Source of the DNA: Chitinophagaceae bacterium UBA1953
GTDB lineage: Bacteria; Bacteroidota; Bacteroidia; Chitinophagales; Chitinophagaceae
Length of the DNA stretch: 64,000 nt
Direction of reading: 5' to 3'
Assembly (NCBI GenBank): GCA_002336115.1
Contig: DDEN01000061.1
Coordinates: forward strand, 208,138 to 272,137
Under the pieces are notes generated by a model. That model worked only from the letters and a program-made list of their open reading frames with translations. It was not told the origin of the DNA and did not search any database. A program made the translations under genes and the position numbers. Position 1 is the stretch's first letter; each line of letters begins with the position of its first letter. This document shows positions 25,810 to 35,765 of the stretch, in pieces.

Positions 25810-25928
25810 AACTTAAAACAAGTAAATGTTACAGTGCCGAATCATACTATTTCTTTATTAATCATGAAATGCCAGAACTTAAATAATACAAAGTGTCAAC
25901 AGGATACAATAAGCAATAACGTTTAACT

Positions 25929-27305
25929 ATGACTCAACGTATTTTAAAATCACAAGTAGTAATGAAACAGGTTTTTCTTTTTGTTCTGGTTTTTGTTTTG
26001 TTACTGAGTTTTGGCAGTGCTTGCAAAAAAGATAAGAAGCCCCTGCTTCCTCCTGTAACTGTTGATACCACCACATCTGTAATTGATACTTCTATAAAAC
26101 AATTATTTGATAGTACGCCGGTTATTGTATGGATAGAAGCTGCCGCAAACTTCTCAAGATTAGGTACTGCGGAGAAAATGAGCTCAGTGTTTCAAAAACT
26201 GGCAGATATGGGTGCAAAAGGAGTTGTGTTGGATGTAAAAGGAATTCCCGGACTTGTTAGCTATAATTCTTCAATTGCAACTCCGTTAAAAACATGGAAT
26301 GGATACACACAAAATGCTGATTTTGATTATTTACAAAATGCAATAACGGAAGCAAGGAAAAAAGGACTTAAAGTATTTGTATCGATGAGTGTATTTGCGG
26401 AGGGTTTTAATTATTATGGTGCAAAAACAGGCAAGGTGTTTTCCGATCCTGCTTTTGCTGATATACAGAGCCAGGTAATAACGGTTTCCGGGGATGTAAA
26501 AAAAATTACAGATGTTTATAATTATGGGTTATTAAATCCATTACAACCTGTTGCACAATCGTACGAAATTTCCTTAATTAAAGAAGTTGTTTCAAAATAT
26601 AATTTTGACGGATTTGTGCTTGATTATTGCAGATTTTATGATATCTGTGCAGATTTCTCTGATTATACTTTAAACAAGTTTAAAACATGGGCCGGCTTAT
26701 CTTCTGTAAGCACTACAGATATTGTAAAAAGCTGGAAAACTTCTTATGGAGCAGTTGTGCCAGATGTTACAGGTACCCAGTATAAAAAATGGCTTGAATT
26801 CCGCTCACAAACAATTTATGATTTTGTTTCAAAAGCCCGTAATGAGGTAAAGGCAATTAAACCTGAAATGGCCTTTTGCAGTTATTCGGGAGCATGGTAT
26901 GATTCCTATTATTATGTTGGTGTGAATTGGGCAAGCAAAAACTATGATCCTTCGGCTGATTATTCCTGGGCATCTTCCACATATAAAAATACAGGTTACG
27001 CAGAATTGCTGGATATGTTTATGACGGGGAACTATACATCTGTGTTAAACGGAGCAGGCTGGTGGACTGTACAAGGACAATTAACCGGTGCAAAAACAAT
27101 TTTAAAAAATGCCAATATTCAATATGGATCTGTTGATATTGGAAATACAACATGGAACAATCTTCAAAACTTGAAAGATGCAATTAGGATGATTAAAACT
27201 CAGGCAAAAGGCATCATGTTATTTGATTTAGTGCATATTGACGACCCTTCGGCTAACCAGTTTGGCAAACAGTTGTATTCAGATATTCAGGAAGTGATAA
27301 AATAA
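25929..27305 (+). CDS. GHL10-like surface lipoprotein glycosidase (DUF187-related)
   Basis: A 458-residue lipoprotein (GSAC lipobox; an alternative start at 25962 places the signal at the very N-terminus). The rest fits the TIM barrel of GHL10/DUF187 proteins: MGAKGVVLDVKG early and FDGFVLDYCRFYD, which resembles the family's FDGIHLDRIRYP strand with an acidic residue. These proteins are presumed to hydrolyse glycosidic bonds; the substrate is unknown. It belongs to the sugar locus and follows the hairpin at 25780. Confidence 0.7.
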   Translation: MTQRILKSQVVMKQVFLFVLVFVLLLSFGSACKKDKKPLLPPVTVDTTTSVIDTSIKQLFDSTPVIVWIEAAANFSRLGTAEKMSSVFQKLADMGAKGVVLDVKGIPGLVSYNSSIATPLKTWNGYTQNADFDYLQNAITEARKKGLKVFVSMSVFAEGFNYYGAKTGKVFSDPAFADIQSQVITVSGDVKKITDVYNYGLLNPLQPVAQSYEISLIKEVVSKYNFDGFVLDYCRFYDICADFSDYTLNKFKTWAGLSSVSTTDIVKSWKTSYGAVVPDVTGTQYKKWLEFRSQTIYDFVSKARNEVKAIKPEMAFCSYSGAWYDSYYYVGVNWASKNYDPSADYSWASSTYKNTGYAELLDMFMTGNYTSVLNGAGWWTVQGQLTGAKTILKNANIQYGSVDIGNTTWNNLQNLKDAIRMIKTQAKGIMLFDLVHIDDPSANQFGKQLYSDIQEVIK

Positions 27306-27456
27306 GAAACAATTTATTTTTTACTGTAATGCGTGGGTTGAAAGAGCGGTCATTTATCAATAATGATATTTTTGATTTTAGGCGGATAAAAAAATGTCGG
27401 CTGTAAAATTAATATTACACGGTTTATAAAATAAAGAATAAACACAAGAAGTTAAG

Positions 27457-28845
27457 ATGCAGAGGAATCAGAATTTGGATGCTTTACGTGGTTTTGCAAT
27501 ACTTGCAATGGTATTATCAGGCAGTATTGCGTTCGGAATTTTACCAGCATGGATGTATCATGCACAAGAGCCCCCACCATCGCATGTTTTTATTCCAACA
27601 CTACCGGGAATATCCTGGGTTGACCTTGTGTTCCCGTTTTTTTTATTTAGTATGGGCGCTGCAATTCCGCTGGCGTTACAAAAGAAAGAAAAGGAAGGTG
27701 CCCATTTCTTTTCGATTTTTTTAATTGCCGGAAGAAGATTTTTACTGCTGTTGTTTTTTGCTCTGTTTACAAATCATTTTAAACTCTCATCGCTAAGCAA
27801 AGACCCTCAGTGGTCTGATTGTATTCTGTCTGTGTTTGCTTTTGTTTTGTTGTTTTTTGAGTTGTATAGACCAACGTCAAAAAATAATTTACTTGTTTGG
27901 AAGATATTCCGTTACCTGGCTTTTGGAATTTCTATATTTCTTCTCGTTTTTCTGCCTTTTTCAGAGGGTAATGGCTTTTCATTTTACCATATTGATATTA
28001 TACTGCTTATACTTGCAAACATGGCTTTTTGGGGGGCCATACTTTGGTGGCTTACCAGAAAACATTTGTGGGTTAGAGTATTAGTTCTGTTGCTGCTTGC
28101 TGCATTATTAACAGGTGCTGATGAAGATGGAAGCTGGAATAAAATGTTTGTTGACTGGAGCCCGGCACCGTGGATGTATCAGTTTCACTATCTGAAATAT
28201 TTATTCATAATTGCTCCCGGAACATTGGTCGGCGAATGGATGTTGCAATATCCACAACCTGCTATTGGAGCAACGGGTAAAGTTCGTGTTGTAATTGTTT
28301 CTCTGCTTTCGTTTCTATTGATTATAATTAATGTAGCCTTGTTATTTAACCGGCACATGGTACATAATCTTGCATTTACCGCTGTATTACTAACCGGCAT
28401 TGGACTTTGTTTGAGAAAAATGAATAAAGAAGAAAATCAATTAATGATTCATTTTTTTGTTGCCGGAAGTGCTCTTTTAGTGTTAGGTCTTTTTGCGGAA
28501 TCTTTTCAGGGTGGAATTAAGAAAGATCCGGCAACATTCAGTTATTTCTTAGTTTCTTCTGGTCTTGCTTTTTTTATGCTGCTTGTATTAAACGGGATAC
28601 AACTATTCAAACCTGGGAAAGTCATTGTAAATTATCTTAGTTTAAATGGAAAAAACCCAATGGTTGCTTACGTTGCAGGAGGCTTATTGCTTTTGCCCAT
28701 ACTGCGTTTAACCGGAGGAATAAAAATTTTACAACAAATGCACCAGACACCATGGGCAGGCTTTTTAGCAGGCGTGTTTTTTACAGGAATAGTTTCAGTA
28801 GTTACAGTTTTTTTTACAAAGAAAAAGTGGTTTTGGAAAACATAA
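27457..28845 (+). CDS. NagX/HGSNAT-like membrane acyltransferase (DUF5009)
   Basis: A 462-residue protein with about 11-12 membrane helices. It starts NLDALRGFAILAMVLSGS and has the WVDLVFPFFLFSMGAAIPLAL stretch typical of the heparan-alpha-glucosaminide acetyltransferase and DUF5009 group. Family members acetylate amino sugars across the membrane or are transporters in GlcNAc catabolic loci (NagX). The role here is probably handling of glucosamine-containing sugars. The exact reaction is not established. Confidence 0.78.
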   Translation: MQRNQNLDALRGFAILAMVLSGSIAFGILPAWMYHAQEPPPSHVFIPTLPGISWVDLVFPFFLFSMGAAIPLALQKKEKEGAHFFSIFLIAGRRFLLLLFFALFTNHFKLSSLSKDPQWSDCILSVFAFVLLFFELYRPTSKNNLLVWKIFRYLAFGISIFLLVFLPFSEGNGFSFYHIDIILLILANMAFWGAILWWLTRKHLWVRVLVLLLLAALLTGADEDGSWNKMFVDWSPAPWMYQFHYLKYLFIIAPGTLVGEWMLQYPQPAIGATGKVRVVIVSLLSFLLIIINVALLFNRHMVHNLAFTAVLLTGIGLCLRKMNKEENQLMIHFFVAGSALLVLGLFAESFQGGIKKDPATFSYFLVSSGLAFFMLLVLNGIQLFKPGKVIVNYLSLNGKNPMVAYVAGGLLLLPILRLTGGIKILQQMHQTPWAGFLAGVFFTGIVSVVTVFFTKKKWFWKT

Positions 28846-28882
28846 AACCACAAGCAATAATAATTTGAACAATAGGAATTTT

Positions 28883-29557
28883 ATGGGAACTTCAAAAATA
28901 TTTCTTGGCTTTGTATTAATGATCTTGTGCCTGCAGTCAAAAGCTCAGAAAATCGACAGTAATTATCACAATTATCTGTATGATAATCGTGTGGCTTATT
29001 TTAAGCAATTACCTGTTGTAAAAGGGGCTATTATTTTTTTTGGCGACAGTATTACCCAATGGGGAGATTGGAGTGAGTTTACGGGATTTAAAAAAGTATT
29101 GAATCGTGGCATTGCCGGCGATAACTCATTTGGTCTGCGGGCACGTATTGATGAAGTGTTGAGGCATATGCCCTCTAAATTGTTTATTTTAATAGGTACT
29201 AATGATTTAAATATTAAAAATGCTGCAACAACTGTTGTTGACAATTATAAAAAAATAGTAAGAGAAGTAAAAACTGTATCACCACGTACACAAATATTTA
29301 TTCAGAGTGTATTGCCAATAAATAATGATTTGATTGGAAGACAATATTATACTTCTACCAACGAAGAGATATGTCAATTAAATACTGAATTAAAACGGTT
29401 GGCTGTAACGGAGCGTTTAACATATATAGATATATACCCTCTTCTGCTGGACAAGCAAGCACAACTTGATGCAAAATATACTTATGACGGTTTGCATTTA
29501 AGTGGCATTGGTTATCTAAAGTGGGTAGATTACCTGAAGGAAAAAAAGTATTTGTAG
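28883..29557 (+). CDS. Secreted SGNH/GDSL hydrolase
   Basis: About 224 residues from the ATG at 28883. The signal peptide ends SKAQ. All four SGNH blocks are seen: FFGDSITQWGD (Ser), GIAGDNSFGL (Gly), IGTNDLN (Asn) and DGLHLSGIGY (Asp and His). It probably removes acetyl esters from sugars in the periplasm, which fits a HexNAc or sialic-type glycan locus. It is an esterase by motif; the glycan substrate is inferred. Confidence 0.85.
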   Translation: MGTSKIFLGFVLMILCLQSKAQKIDSNYHNYLYDNRVAYFKQLPVVKGAIIFFGDSITQWGDWSEFTGFKKVLNRGIAGDNSFGLRARIDEVLRHMPSKLFILIGTNDLNIKNAATTVVDNYKKIVREVKTVSPRTQIFIQSVLPINNDLIGRQYYTSTNEEICQLNTELKRLAVTERLTYIDIYPLLLDKQAQLDAKYTYDGLHLSGIGYLKWVDYLKEKKYL

Positions 29558-29632
29558 CAAAATGAATAAAATAACTTTTAGCGAAAGAGCAGAAATGTGT
29601 TTGATATAAAATTCAATGACAAAATTTAGTTC

Positions 29633-30568
29633 ATGAAAATTACAGGAACATTTATTGATGAAATCAGCCACGATATTCCGCACCAGAATTGGGGTATTAA
29701 GGAATGGGAGCAGGATTTTATACATATGAAGAGGATAGGAATAGACACAGTTATTCTTATAAGAAGCGGATATAGAAGATTTATTACCTATCCTTCAGCA
29801 TATCTTATTAAAAAATACGGCTGCTATACCCCTCCTGTGGATTTGGTGGAACAATTTCTTAATCTGTCAGATAAATATGAAATGAATTTTTATTTCGGAT
29901 TGTACGACAGTGGTGTGTATTGGGATACAGGTAATATGCAACCGGAAATTGATGTAAACCGATTTGTTATAGATGAAGTTTGGAGGCAATATGGTCATCA
30001 TAAAAGTTTTAAGGGGTGGTATCTGAGTATGGAGATAAGCAGAAAAACAAAAGGCGCTGCGGAGGCATTTCGTACTCTCGGACTTCAATGCAAACAAGTA
30101 AGCAATGGATTACATACATTCATCTCTCCCTGGATAGATGGTAAAAAAGCCGTGTTAGCTGCAGCCGGAAGTTTACGGAAAGAGGACTCTGTTTCTGTAA
30201 AAGAACATGAAAAGGAATGGAGCGAAATATTTGAGTGCATCAGTGGAGCTGTTGATGCTGTTGCATTTCAGGATGGGCAGATTGATTATAACGAACTGGA
30301 TGATTTTTTTGCTGTTAATAAAAAAATGGCTGATAGATATAGTCTTCAGTGCTGGACAAATGCTGAGAGTTTTGACAGAGATATGCCCATTAAATTTCTG
30401 CCTATTAAATTCGAAAAATTAAAGTTAAAACTGGAAGCTGCAAAAAGAGCAGGTTATGACAAAGCAATAACATTTGAATTTTCTCATTTTATTAGTCCTC
30501 AGTCGGCATACCTGCAGGCCGGTCATTTGTATAACAGATACCTTGAATACCTCCGGCAAAATGAATAA
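29633..30568 (+). CDS. DUF4434 TIM-barrel protein
   Basis: A 311-residue protein without a signal peptide. It starts MKITGTFIDEISHDIPHQNWGIKEW, a DUF4434 pattern, and has barrel strands such as FYFGLYDSGVYW and FKGWYLSMEIS. Related proteins are found in polysaccharide utilisation loci and are thought to be glycoside-hydrolase-like. The lack of a secretion signal suggests a cytoplasmic role, which is odd for the family. Function is not known. Confidence 0.65.
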   Translation: MKITGTFIDEISHDIPHQNWGIKEWEQDFIHMKRIGIDTVILIRSGYRRFITYPSAYLIKKYGCYTPPVDLVEQFLNLSDKYEMNFYFGLYDSGVYWDTGNMQPEIDVNRFVIDEVWRQYGHHKSFKGWYLSMEISRKTKGAAEAFRTLGLQCKQVSNGLHTFISPWIDGKKAVLAAAGSLRKEDSVSVKEHEKEWSEIFECISGAVDAVAFQDGQIDYNELDDFFAVNKKMADRYSLQCWTNAESFDRDMPIKFLPIKFEKLKLKLEAAKRAGYDKAITFEFSHFISPQSAYLQAGHLYNRYLEYLRQNE

Positions 30569-30666
30569 ACAATACAAAAGTGTGTTTATGTTATTTTAAA
30601 AATTCTTCTTGAATTCGGATGTCATTTTTCATCTCCATTTCAACAAAAAAAATTATAACCCATTTT

Positions 30667-31857
30667 ATGCAATTCAATAAAAAAGGTATCGCTGTTGTTA
30701 CTGTCTTATTAATTTTTGTTTCAAGCCTCAATGCGCAAGTATTATCTGAAGCACAGCAGCAGGCCGTAATGAAAACAAAGCAAGGATCTGTTGTTCAGCT
30801 TAATGGCTTTTTGTCTGAAAACATCCCGTCTGTAAAGTATAAGAAAATTGTATTGCCAGGGCCGCAGTTTCTTATTTCTGATGACCCTGAATATATAAAT
30901 ACACCAGAAGGAGCTGTTTTAAAAGAAAAAGTGCAACCAGGCTCCGTAAGGTTATATATCTACAATGTTAATGGTGTTAAGCAGCCTCATAAAATGGCCA
31001 GAAAAATTACCGCTGTTATTAAAAATACAGGAACCGGAAAAATGAGTATAAGGATGTTGCACTATTCTTCTCAAAAACCAAGTGCTAATTATTACCTGAT
31101 TGGTAAACAAGGACTCGCTGATTATTTTGCTTCAGTACCGGAAAATAAAATCAGAGTAATAAAACCGGGAGAAGCAATTGCAATTGATGAAAAACTTGAA
31201 AAAAATATTGTGCAGTATGATGAACTGGTTCATGGGTTTTACGAATTTGTAATTGACCAGCCGGGAGAAATAACAATTCTGCAGACCGCTCCCGAAATAA
31301 AAGGTACAGATGCATTGAAAAGAATAAAACAAGTGGAATCCTCCTCACACACAAATGCAGGAAGAGGTTTATTTGGAGTAAGTAATTATAAAGTGATTGC
31401 AGATACTGTTTTAGATACAAAAAATTCAGCAATGGCAATGGTGGTGGCTGATGGGGAAAAAGATCCGTGGGTTGTTGGTTTTGATGGAAGCAGAGGAGTA
31501 CAGGCAGAATTATCAGGTAATTATGGTGTAATGTATGAAATGGAGTTAAAGTGGAAGAGTACAAATGGGAAAGGGCTTGCTCTTGTAACCTGGAATTCAC
31601 GTAGTGGAAACAGTCAGTGGTGTGGAGGCATGGCAACTTCAATGATCGTTAGCAAAGGAAAGTTTAAAGAAGGAATTGTTCAATTGCCATCAGATAAATT
31701 AATTACAAATTCTGCTCCTGAAGCTGTTCTTGCACAGATATTTTTACCAGATGGAACAGGTGAAGAACAAACAATAAAGCTTACGTTTTCTCCTCCCGGA
31801 GCTTCGTGTTTACCGGTGCCTTTAATTTTTGTTCCGGTGGAGATAAATGACAAGTAA
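30667..31857 (+). CDS. Secreted protein of unknown family in the sugar locus
   Basis: About 396 residues from the ATG at 30667 (the frame is open up to 30619). The signal peptide ends SLNAQ. The first half has a segment PGSVRLYIYNVNGVKQPHKMARKI, and the second half is beta-rich with GGMATSMIVSKGKFKEG. No catalytic motif or known family is recognised. It lies between the DUF4434 gene and the MFS transporter in the same direction, so it may bind or process the same sugar. Confidence 0.6.
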   Translation: MQFNKKGIAVVTVLLIFVSSLNAQVLSEAQQQAVMKTKQGSVVQLNGFLSENIPSVKYKKIVLPGPQFLISDDPEYINTPEGAVLKEKVQPGSVRLYIYNVNGVKQPHKMARKITAVIKNTGTGKMSIRMLHYSSQKPSANYYLIGKQGLADYFASVPENKIRVIKPGEAIAIDEKLEKNIVQYDELVHGFYEFVIDQPGEITILQTAPEIKGTDALKRIKQVESSSHTNAGRGLFGVSNYKVIADTVLDTKNSAMAMVVADGEKDPWVVGFDGSRGVQAELSGNYGVMYEMELKWKSTNGKGLALVTWNSRSGNSQWCGGMATSMIVSKGKFKEGIVQLPSDKLITNSAPEAVLAQIFLPDGTGEEQTIKLTFSPPGASCLPVPLIFVPVEINDK

Positions 31858-31933
31858 ACAGACTATCCGATTTTTTTTCAATACTAAAACGGTAACAGGC
31901 TGAGCTTTTGTTTCTGTAATAAAATATTTTAAA

Positions 31934-33238
31934 ATGAATTCTGATAAAAAGAAAATACCCAAAAGGCACCCTGCCTGGTGGATACCATCAACCTGGTTTG
32001 CTATGGGATTGCCATTTGTTGCTCTTGCTACATCAACATCAATCATGTACAAAAACATGGGCATTTCAGATACTAAGATTGCTTTTTGGACTTCACTTAT
32101 TATGCTGCCTTGGACTATTAAGCCGTTGTGGGGGCCGTTTCTGGAAATGTTTAAAACAAAGAAATTCTTTGTTTATACAACACAGATTTTTACGGGTTGT
32201 ATGTTTGGCCTTGCGGCATTATCAATGCAATCGGGATATTTTTTTAGTATTTCCATTGCCATTTTTGCCATTATTGCAATCAGCGGTGCTACACATGATA
32301 CTGCTGCAGATGGAGTTTATCTTAATGAACTTTCGGCAAAAGTTCAGGCTAAATATGTGGGGTGGCAGGGAGCTTTTTATAATATAGCCAAAGTTTTTTC
32401 GGGAGGGTTATTGGTTTATCTCGCAGGAGAACTGGAGAAAAAAACAGGTGTAATTAACGCATGGATGATTGTGTTATTTATTTATGCTGTTGTAATGGTT
32501 TTACTGGGATTGTATAATATGAAGATGCTTCCAACAGGTGGCAGGTCTGCCGAAGTACATACAATGAAAGAAGGATTTGCAACATTAAAAGATGTAATTA
32601 TTACTTTCTTTCAAAAAAAATACATCTGGTTTAGTTTATGTTTTATTGTTTTTTACCGTTTTGCGGAAGGGCAGGCAATTAAAATTACTCCGTTATTTTT
32701 TAAGGCTGACCGAGCAATTGGAGGGCTTGGATTATCAACATCACAAGTGGGTGTATTGTATGGAATATTCGGAGCAGTTGCTTTTGTATTAGGTTCAATT
32801 GCTGCAGGATATTTTGTTTCGAATAAAGGTTTAACCCGTCGCACATTAATTATCCTTTGTACTTTTTTTAATGTACCGTTTGTTGCATATGCTTATCTGG
32901 CTGTTACCCAGCCATCAAATTTGTATATCATCGGCTCGGCAGTTGCTATTGAATATTTTGGTTATGGCTTTGGTTTTGTTGGTCTCATACTTTTTATTAT
33001 GCAACAAATTGCTCCCGGTAAGTATAAAATGGCTCATTATGCATTCGGAAGCGGACTTATGAGTCTTGGATTTTTACTTCCTTCAATGGTAAGTGGAATG
33101 GTAAGCGACTGGTTGGGTTATAAAGAGTTTTTTATTTGGGTGTTGATTTCAACGTTACCTGCTTTTCTCGTAACATGGTTTGTTCCTTTACAGAAATTTG
33201 ATGAAGATAAACAGGAAGCGACTGTGAAGGAGATTTAA
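31934..33238 (+). CDS. MFS sugar transporter (AmpG-like group)
   Basis: A 434-residue permease with about 12 membrane helices. It has LPWTIKPLWGPFLEMFKTKKF between helices 2 and 3, a pattern close to the AmpG/PAT branch, and SGATHDTAADGVYLNEL in helix 4. It would carry the released sugar, for example an anhydro-muropeptide or amino sugar, across the inner membrane. The substrate is inferred from neighbours. It is followed at 50 bases by the NagB fusion gene. Confidence 0.8.
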   Translation: MNSDKKKIPKRHPAWWIPSTWFAMGLPFVALATSTSIMYKNMGISDTKIAFWTSLIMLPWTIKPLWGPFLEMFKTKKFFVYTTQIFTGCMFGLAALSMQSGYFFSISIAIFAIIAISGATHDTAADGVYLNELSAKVQAKYVGWQGAFYNIAKVFSGGLLVYLAGELEKKTGVINAWMIVLFIYAVVMVLLGLYNMKMLPTGGRSAEVHTMKEGFATLKDVIITFFQKKYIWFSLCFIVFYRFAEGQAIKITPLFFKADRAIGGLGLSTSQVGVLYGIFGAVAFVLGSIAAGYFVSNKGLTRRTLIILCTFFNVPFVAYAYLAVTQPSNLYIIGSAVAIEYFGYGFGFVGLILFIMQQIAPGKYKMAHYAFGSGLMSLGFLLPSMVSGMVSDWLGYKEFFIWVLISTLPAFLVTWFVPLQKFDEDKQEATVKEI

Positions 33239-33288
33239 GAGAAACAACTAATAGTGTATTCAGTTTAAAAGAAAAAGTATCGTTTATT

Positions 33289-35241
33289 ATGCCATCAGAT
33301 ATTATTCAGACAAATAAAAGAAAAACCACCTCCATCGACCTGATCGATAGTTTTGAAAAGATTCCCACAAAAATTTTCAGATCTGCAAAAGAAGGTGCTG
33401 TTTTTGCGGCACAACAAGTTGCTCAAATCATAAAGGACAAACAGGCAAACCGAGAAAAATGTGTGCTTGGGCTTGCTACAGGCTCAACTCCAAAATTATT
33501 TTATGAAGAACTTGTTCGCTTGCATAACGAGGAGGGATTGAGTTTTAGTAATGTGATTACGTTTAACCTTGATGAATATTATCCTATTGAAAAAGATACT
33601 ATTCAGAGCTATCACCGGTTTATGAAGCAACACTTGTTTGATAAAGTGGACATAGATCAGGCAAACTGCCACATCCCCGATGGATCAGTTGGAAAAGAAG
33701 ATGTTAAGCAACACTGTTTTTCTTATGAACAAAAAATTGCTTTTGCCGGAGGAATAGAGTTGCAGATTCTTGGTATTGGCATAAACGGGCATATAGGATT
33801 TAATGAACCTGGGTCAAGCGTATTTACTAAAACACGATTAACAACGCTTACAAATTCAACCAGGCTTGCAAACAGCTATGAATTTTCAAATATCAGCTCG
33901 GTGCCAAGGTTTGCAATAACAATGGGAATAGGCACAATTTTAAAAGCTAAGCAGATTTTATTAATGGCGTGGGGATCGTCCAAGGCAAATGCTATTCAAC
34001 AATCTGTTGAAGGTGGTGACACAGAACAAATACCGGCATCTCTGCTGCAAAATCATGATGATGTGGTTTTTGTAATTGATGAGGCAGCGGCAGGTGAGCT
34101 TACACGTTATAAAAGCCCCTGGCTTACGGGCGAATGCGAATGGACTAAGAAAATGGTTAAAAAAGCTGTTGTAAACATGGCATTGAAACTTGGTAAACCA
34201 ATTCTTAGCTTAACCAATACTGATTATAATGAATTTGGCCTTAGCGATTTGCTTGTAGAAAAAGGAGATGCGTACGAAATTAATCTTGAAGTGTACTATT
34301 TATTGCGAGATAGTATTACCGGATGGCCTGGCGGAAAGCCTAATGCTGTTTTACCGTTGCACCCCGAACGAAGCGAACCATATCCGAAAAAAGTAATCAT
34401 ATTTTCTCCTCATCCAGACGATGATATTATTTCAATGGGAGGAACATTTCAGCGCCTGCACGATCAGGGGCATGAAGTACATGTTGCTTACCAAACCAGC
34501 GGTAATATAGCTGTAACAGATGAATTTGTTACAAGGTTTATGGATTTTGCAGTAGGTTTTGAAGACTTGTTTAATGTTGATAGCCATAAATCGAAAAGTA
34601 TTCTTACAGAAGCAAGAGGGCATCTTGGAAATAAAGCATCAGATCAGTCCGATACAGCAGATGTTCGTGCTGTAAAAGGGTTGATCAGAAGATGTGAAGC
34701 GGCAGCAACCTGCCGTTATATTGGTTTAAAAGAAGGGCAATGGCATTTTCAGAATCTTCCTTTTTATGAAACAGGAACAATTGAAAAAAAACCAATGAGT
34801 GAACAGGATATTTTACTAACAATAAATCTTTTACGACAGATAAAACCACAACAAGTGTATTGTGCAGGCGATTTTGCCGATCCTCATGGAACTCACCTGG
34901 TATGTTTTAATGTGGTACTTGAATCGCTAAAACGAATTAAAGCAGAAGGAGATGAATGGATTAATGATTGCTGGTTATGGCTATATAAAGGAGCCTGGCA
35001 GGAATGGCAGATAGAAGAAATAGAAATGGCTGTGCCAATGAGCCCGGAGCAGGTAATGAAAAAACGTTTTGGTATTTTTATTCATCAATCACAAAAAGAT
35101 ATGGTTCCTTTTCAAGGTAGTGATAACAGGGAATTTTGGCAAAGAGCAGAGGAACGGAATTCTGCAACCGCAGATTTATATGCAAAGCTTGGGCTGACGC
35201 AGTATGCCGGTGTTGAAGCTTTTGTACGATGGCTTTTTTAA
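33289..35241 (+). CDS. nagB: Glucosamine-6-phosphate deaminase fused to a PIG-L/LmbE deacetylase-like domain
   Basis: 650 residues. Residues 1-290 are NagB: LGLATGSTPKLFY (61-72), FNLDEYYPI with Asp95, and GINGHIGFNEPG with His168. It would convert GlcN-6-P to fructose-6-P and ammonia. Residues 365-640 are a PIG-L/LmbE domain with the metal site HPDDD (375-379) and DPHGTH. This family removes N-acetyl groups from GlcNAc compounds. No nagA is visible in the locus, so the C-terminal domain could deacetylate GlcNAc-6-P before NagB acts. That is inference. Confidence 0.88.
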   Translation: MPSDIIQTNKRKTTSIDLIDSFEKIPTKIFRSAKEGAVFAAQQVAQIIKDKQANREKCVLGLATGSTPKLFYEELVRLHNEEGLSFSNVITFNLDEYYPIEKDTIQSYHRFMKQHLFDKVDIDQANCHIPDGSVGKEDVKQHCFSYEQKIAFAGGIELQILGIGINGHIGFNEPGSSVFTKTRLTTLTNSTRLANSYEFSNISSVPRFAITMGIGTILKAKQILLMAWGSSKANAIQQSVEGGDTEQIPASLLQNHDDVVFVIDEAAAGELTRYKSPWLTGECEWTKKMVKKAVVNMALKLGKPILSLTNTDYNEFGLSDLLVEKGDAYEINLEVYYLLRDSITGWPGGKPNAVLPLHPERSEPYPKKVIIFSPHPDDDIISMGGTFQRLHDQGHEVHVAYQTSGNIAVTDEFVTRFMDFAVGFEDLFNVDSHKSKSILTEARGHLGNKASDQSDTADVRAVKGLIRRCEAAATCRYIGLKEGQWHFQNLPFYETGTIEKKPMSEQDILLTINLLRQIKPQQVYCAGDFADPHGTHLVCFNVVLESLKRIKAEGDEWINDCWLWLYKGAWQEWQIEEIEMAVPMSPEQVMKKRFGIFIHQSQKDMVPFQGSDNREFWQRAEERNSATADLYAKLGLTQYAGVEAFVRWLF

Positions 35242-35421
35242 TTTGTAATAAAAAATCACATACACACAGTTTTTTATGACTGGTAGAAAAGGGTAAAGGT
35301 GTTCGTTGCATCTGAGTTTGAACGAGAACTTTGTTTTAAATTTTAACAACCGTCATTCTGTCAACCTGCAACCTTGGTATTGCATTTGCAATCTATCTGT
35401 TTGTTTAAAACAACAAGTAAA

Positions 35422-35709
35422 ATGAACAAACAACAAACCTCTCTTCTGTTTTGTATTGTAATGGATGCTGTGGGTTATGCTTCTTATGCAATTCCTGTGC
35501 TTGGCGAATTTGGCGACATCGTCTGGGCTCCTGTTTCTGCACTTGTTTTTTACAGAATGTTTGGCGGATGGAAAGGTGCTTTTGGCGCAACGTTTAACTT
35601 TATTGAAGAGTTGTTGCCCGGCCTTGATTTCATTCCCAGCTTTACCATTATGTGGGTCTGGAATTATTTTTCAGCAAGGAAAACGAATGCAGCAATAAAA
35701 CCTGCTTAA
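35422..35709 (+). CDS. Small conserved membrane protein, 95 residues
   Basis: Starts at the ATG at 35422 (MNKQQTSLLF). It has two or three hydrophobic segments, the middle stretch GEFGDIVWAPVSALVFYRMFGGWKGAFGATFNFIEELLPGLDFIP, and a basic C-terminus. Similar short proteins exist in many Bacteroidota and are not characterised. It is a single gene followed by a strong terminator. Confidence 0.65.
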   Translation: MNKQQTSLLFCIVMDAVGYASYAIPVLGEFGDIVWAPVSALVFYRMFGGWKGAFGATFNFIEELLPGLDFIPSFTIMWVWNYFSARKTNAAIKPA

Positions 35710-35730
35710 TTCTTTTTTTTATAAAAGAAG

Positions 35731-35765
35731 AAGCGCTGCTCTTAACAGGGCCAGCGCTTTTTTCG
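35731..35765 (+). terminator. Terminator between converging genes
   Basis: AAGCGCTG (35731-35738) and CAGCGCTT (35752-35759) form the stem, followed by TTTTTT on the plus strand. It ends the gene at 35422 and lies against the stop of the minus-strand yjdJ-like gene. Confidence 0.75.

Noticed and set aside
31151..31642. A 163-codon minus-strand frame rich in Leu, His and Pro
   Set aside because: It is the antisense of the secreted protein gene and its composition is typical of a shadow frame.
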